Part shown: positions 61,401 through 64,000 of the stretch, piece by piece | How the letters are laid out: each line of letters begins with the position of its first letter | Numbering within the stretch: the first letter of the stretch is position 1 | From: Bugula neritina | Taxonomy: Eukaryota; Bryozoa; Gymnolaemata; Cheilostomatida; Bugulidae | Direction: 5' to 3' | DNA: 64,000 bases | Assembly (NCBI GenBank): GCA_964035545.1 | Contig: OZ037767.1 | Span: 11,017,081-11,081,080 of the forward strand | Program-made: the position numbers and the translations under genes | The notes under the pieces: model-generated | What the model was told of the DNA's origin: nothing | Databases searched by the model: none | What the model saw: the letters and a program-made list of their open reading frames with translations, nothing else

Positions 61401-64000
61401 GGAGTATATATTGTATAGAGTATATACCATATGCAGTATAGATTGTATAAAGTATATACCTTATAGAGTATATATTGTATAGACTATAGAGTATATGCCG
61501 CCTTATAGAGTATATACCATATACAGTAAACATTGTATGGAGTAACTTGCAGAATGATGTTAGCCTGGTGTAAAGTCTGGGTTGATTTTAATTATCATTT
61601 CAAGATTTGGAATGTATCTATGCTAAAAGTTATTTTTGTAAAGCACCTTTAGTTTTTATAGCTGGTACTATACGCAGCTTTTATCAGGAGTGTCACATTT
61701 TTATTGCAGTTTGACACCTACTAATATGTTTGTGTTACAGTTTGACACCTGCTGTAATGTTTGTGTTGACAGTTTGACAGAGCTAATGTGGTACTTAAGG
61801 AGTGTCACAGACTGATGCCTTCTAATAATACTATTCTCCTGCTGCAGGCCGATCTCTGCTATGAAAAGCTACACTTGGTATGTCTGTAAAGTTACATTCA
61901 TACTTTCACGATTTTCAGTCAGAGATTCAATTTGGTCGAGTTTAAAATTGCACCAATTTGCATTGCTTTGTAAAATTTTTGACTTGTGATTACCTAATCA
62001 GCCAATGATAACTCCTTGTAGACATTGGTATTTAATTATAACTTTATCGACTTACTTAAAAAGATTTAAATAAAGCTTCAGCAATTCAAGTAAAAGCTTA
62101 ATGTTTATAATTATATCGGCTGCCTTTCTCAATAAGGTGTGCCAGTACTCAGTTTATTTACATCAATTTCTAATTATCAGTTTGTGTGAAGTTTTGGGTA
62201 GTTGTATGCTGAAAGGTGTTTTTTGCCTTGAGGTTTGGACATGTAGACTGCCAATTCACCCAGTTATGTGAAGTCATCTGGCTGAATCTTATCTGCTTGG
62301 TGTTTCAGGGATTGAAACCCACTAACCCACATCAGCTAAAACTTATAGCTTCCTGTCTGTTTATTAAATGCAGTTTGTGAATTTTACAACTTTTTATACG
62401 CGTAAAAATGATATTTTTTAGATTTTATTTTCTCGAAATTTTTTAAACTGATTTGTCTAACAATACTATTGGAGATTCATTACTTGGTGCTTTGATCAGG
62501 TTGATGATGGAATAGCACTGTGCGAGAAAGCGGTGGGCAACTCCGACACTACTATAGGCAAAAGTAAAGCATACTTACTATTAGCAACTGGATACAGTTA
62601 TAAACTAGCGGAATGTCGAGTGAAGAGTGAACGAGAACTGTTAGAGAAGAAGGCATATGATGCTTACAACAAGTAAGAATGTGCTTATCAAACATGCTTA
62701 TTTAAATTGCGATGCTTTGAGTGTGTGCTGTTTACACAGCATTGCTGATTCGGAAAGTTTGGGCCACGTTTGTGGTGGAAATCCGTTGCCAAGTTACCTG
62801 TTACACACAGTGTGTTGACTGGCTATAGCAGGTTGTATAACGAGTTTACCTTCTGTCTAGTGGCTACACCTGGACTAATGTGTCTGTCTGTAGGTCCTAC
62901 AGTCTGGATAGTTACAGCGTAGAGTCGGCTTACAGACTTGCCTTGCACTTGGCGCAACAGAGGAGACTGACTGAGGCATTCCGGTGCACGAGGCAAGCTC
63001 TTAGGGTTAGTATTGCATCTGCACATTACAGCGTCTTACAGCTGCTCTGAGAGTTAGTATTATATATGTACATTATGGTGTCTTAAAACAGCTCTGAGAG
63101 TTAGTATTGTGTAAGCACTTTATAGTACTGCTAGACATTAATGATGCTCACTTGGAGAGATTTCTCTCTTTATACAATTGGCCATAACAAGTATAACATT
63201 TTGTTGCTTCTCTGGTAAGTGGCAGCTGACAAGTGCTTATTATGAGAGGGTTTTAGCGACAGGTGCTTGCTATGAGAGTGCTTTAGTGACAAGTGCTTGC
63301 TATGAGAGTATTTTAGTGACAAGTGCTTGCTATGACAGTGTTTTAGTGACAAGTGCTTGCTATGACAGCATTTCTGTATTATAAACATGCTTCTGTTACA
63401 CCTACAGCTACAACCTGGTCACATGAACAGTCTCTCACTTCTCAGTCTCCTGTTTTCTGCTGAGAAAAATTATGAACGAGCTCTAGAAGTTATAAAGATT
63501 GCTCTGGCAGAGTATCCCGACACTTTCAGGTTAGACGTCATTGTAGGTTAAATCATTTTAATAGCCACTATTTCCTGTCATTCCACCATCAGTTTAAGTA
63601 ATCACATGAAGTATTATCATTTCTAAAGTGTAATTTGGTAGTCATGTTTATACCAACAGCAGCAGCACCACAGTGTTAGGTTGATGAGTCATGTAGTGCA
63701 TTTCATGGAGTTAGTGGATATGGGCAAATGTATGTGACATAATTTTCTGTTGTTATGGCGTCTGAGACTATTAAAGTGATGTTAAATGAAATGGTCACAT
63801 CACTAAAGGTGACTGTGAGCACAGAATAGTTATTATCTACTTACTAAGTCATACAGAGAGGAGTAAATATGCAGATAGTAGATTGTTGGCGTTGATGTCT
63901 GTTTTATACATTGTAGCCTGTTGTTGATCAAATCCAGATTGGAGAATAGTTTGGGGCTGTTCAATCAGTCCCTTATAACTTGCTCTAACATGCTGCGTCT
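55474..64000 (+). CDS. TTC7: Tetratricopeptide repeat protein 7 (TTC7), 5' 630 codons, truncated by the window
   Basis: TTC7 binds EFR3 and FAM126 and brings PI4KIIIalpha to the plasma membrane. Exons: 55474-55603, 55669-55707 (possibly optional), 55966-55977, 56453-56479, 57477-57631, 57906-58074, 58282-58402, 58965-59114, 59754-59835, 60073-60399, 61063-61146, 61773-61877, 62500-62672, 62894-63005, 63408-63529, 63917 to the window end. All are phased GT-AG. Landmarks: IEAEIEKHRAHQNW near the N-terminus, LLHGEKELESYL, YYEQAGDILLVYLQ, KGVGRFRDLLRAV, LARQLAEVLLRG, EEEEALLLLLIAEAMANREA, ALERAMKFSYEEPHVWYQFA, LALHLAQQRRLTEAF, LLSLLFSAEKNYERALEVI. These are the TPR helices of TTC7A/B in order. 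Vertebrate TTC7 is about 840-860 aa, so roughly a quarter is missing to the right. I cannot assign A or B; invertebrates usually have one copy. The small exons near the start are less certain than the rest. Confidence 0.93.
55966..55977 (+). other. 12-nt microexon of TTC7
   Basis: TTTTCTTTCCAG precedes and GTAAGT follows the 12 bases CTGATTTGAATG. Both splice sites are strong, and the exon keeps phase 1 on both sides. A 27-nt exon (56453-56479) with similar quality sites follows. Together they bridge the N-terminal helix to the LLHGEKELESYL helix with the same approximate spacing as other TTC7 proteins. Confidence 0.65.
58110..58207. repeat. 24-nt minisatellite after a TTC7 donor
   Basis: Four copies of a unit close to TGTGACATACTGTGTGATG begin about 35 nt after the exon ending 58074 and fill the start of the intron. 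Confidence 0.85.
58685..58945. repeat. 21-nt minisatellite before a TTC7 acceptor
   Basis: About twelve copies of ATAGATAATATATTACAGTA and close variants. Every unit contains ATATTACAG or ATATTATAG. The true acceptor of the next exon is TTATATTACAG at 58954-58964, only 19 nt beyond the array, so the unit imitates it. Confidence 0.9.
59283..59428. repeat. AGT/GGT triplet microsatellite in TTC7 intron
   Basis: A GTA/GTG/GCA triplet tract, about 145 bp, between exons 58965-59114 and 59754-59835. The Val/Ser-rich open frame over it is not coding. Confidence 0.75.
59455..59764. repeat. 32-nt minisatellite spanning a TTC7 intron-exon junction
   Basis: Ten copies of a 32-nt unit, each with TTACAG|AGAGGTGTCA. 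The tenth copy is the real junction: its AGAGGTGTCA is the start of the exon at 59754-59835 and runs into AAAGGTGTTGGCAGA. In the nine upstream copies the same phase reaches TGA within six codons. The long open frames over the array are artefacts. Confidence 0.93.
60432..60617. repeat. 18-nt minisatellite after a TTC7 donor
   Basis: About ten copies of TGTACTGCATATGTCCCC and variants, starting about 33 nt after the exon ending 60399. The unit length is a multiple of three, so Cys-rich pseudo-frames stay open on several frames. Confidence 0.92.
61290..61545. repeat. AT-rich irregular minisatellite in TTC7 intron
   Basis: Repeats based on AGAGTATATACCATATGCAG and TATAGAGTATATA, with order and length variation, between exons 61063-61146 and 61773-61877. 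Confidence 0.8.
61705..61780. repeat. Tripled 3' splice junction in TTC7
   Basis: GCAG|TTTGACACCT, TTACAG|TTTGACACCT and GTTGACAG|TTTGACAGAG follow each other at intervals of about 31-32 nt. The last is the junction of the exon at 61773-61877. Confidence 0.85.
62230..62346 (-). repeat. SINE-like element with tRNA-like head
   Basis: On the minus strand AAGTTTTAGCTGATGTGGG is followed by GTGGGTTTCAATCCC, an A-box and B-box pair, then a non-tRNA body. It lies in the TTC7 intron before the exon at 62500-62672. Confidence 0.45.
63000..63110. repeat. Tandem copies of a TTC7 donor junction
   Basis: The exon ends GCTCTTAGG|GTTAGTATTG at 63005. Downstream, TGCTCTGAGAGTTAGTATTA (about 63041) and AGCTCTGAGAGTTAGTATTG (about 63091) repeat that context at about 50-nt spacing. 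Confidence 0.75.
63228..63372. repeat. 30-nt minisatellite in TTC7 intron
   Basis: Five copies of a unit containing GACAAGTGCTTGCTATGAGA with a TTTTAGTGA linker, ending about 35 nt before the acceptor of the exon at 63408-63529. Confidence 0.92.

Overview
This is nuclear DNA of an animal. All of the genes except one are split by GT-AG introns. I rebuilt the exon chains by hand, and the reading phase agrees at every junction I used, except the weakly placed last junction of the RING gene. The base composition is AT-rich and the introns are full of short tandem arrays. The protein families (mitochondrial Met-tRNA formyltransferase, TFIIH p44, GT10 fucosyltransferase, astacin/CUB/MAM/TSP1, CGRRF1-like RING, TTC7) point to a metazoan. 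The giant astacin-MAM-TSP1 protein argues for a non-vertebrate. A spiralian or similar marine invertebrate is my guess, but the sequence alone does not prove it.

Layout. 1-9410: no recognisable gene; AT-rich DNA with microsatellites and a probable hAT-type non-autonomous element. 9411-13317 (+): MTFMT, 9 exons, 370 aa. 13884-21490 (-): GTF2H2 (TFIIH p44), 12 exons, 404 aa, convergent with MTFMT. A 58-bp inverted repeat (21029-21086 and 22503-22560) brackets its first exon. 23416-24828 (+): alpha-1,3-fucosyltransferase-like gene with an uninterrupted coding exon. 25696-48162 (+): a 31-exon gene for a predicted secreted protein of 2297 aa: signal peptide, propeptide, furin site, astacin protease, EGF, CUB, EGF, MAM, EGF, MAM, 18 TSP1 repeats (15 of them in one 2.5-kb exon), MAM, MAM. 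A tRNA-Pro(AGG) sits in one of its introns. 48488-52239 (-): a CGRRF1-like RING E3 gene, convergent with the astacin gene over a palindromic poly(A) signal. 55474-64000 (+): TTC7, running off the window, with 12-nt and 27-nt microexons.

The genes do not form one pathway. MTFMT makes initiator fMet-tRNA in mitochondria, GTF2H2 is a core TFIIH subunit, TTC7 scaffolds PI4KIIIalpha at the plasma membrane, the RING protein is probably an ER-anchored E3, and the fucosyltransferase acts in the Golgi. The astacin protein would be extracellular matrix or a processing enzyme.

The two most notable things are (1) the astacin architecture and (2) intronic minisatellites that span splice junctions. In TTC7 a 32-nt unit carries the real 3' splice site plus the first 10 exon bases, repeated ten times. 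Another TTC7 acceptor is tripled, one TTC7 donor region is duplicated, and the RING-exon acceptor of the CGRRF1-like gene appears to lie in an 8-copy, 30-nt array.
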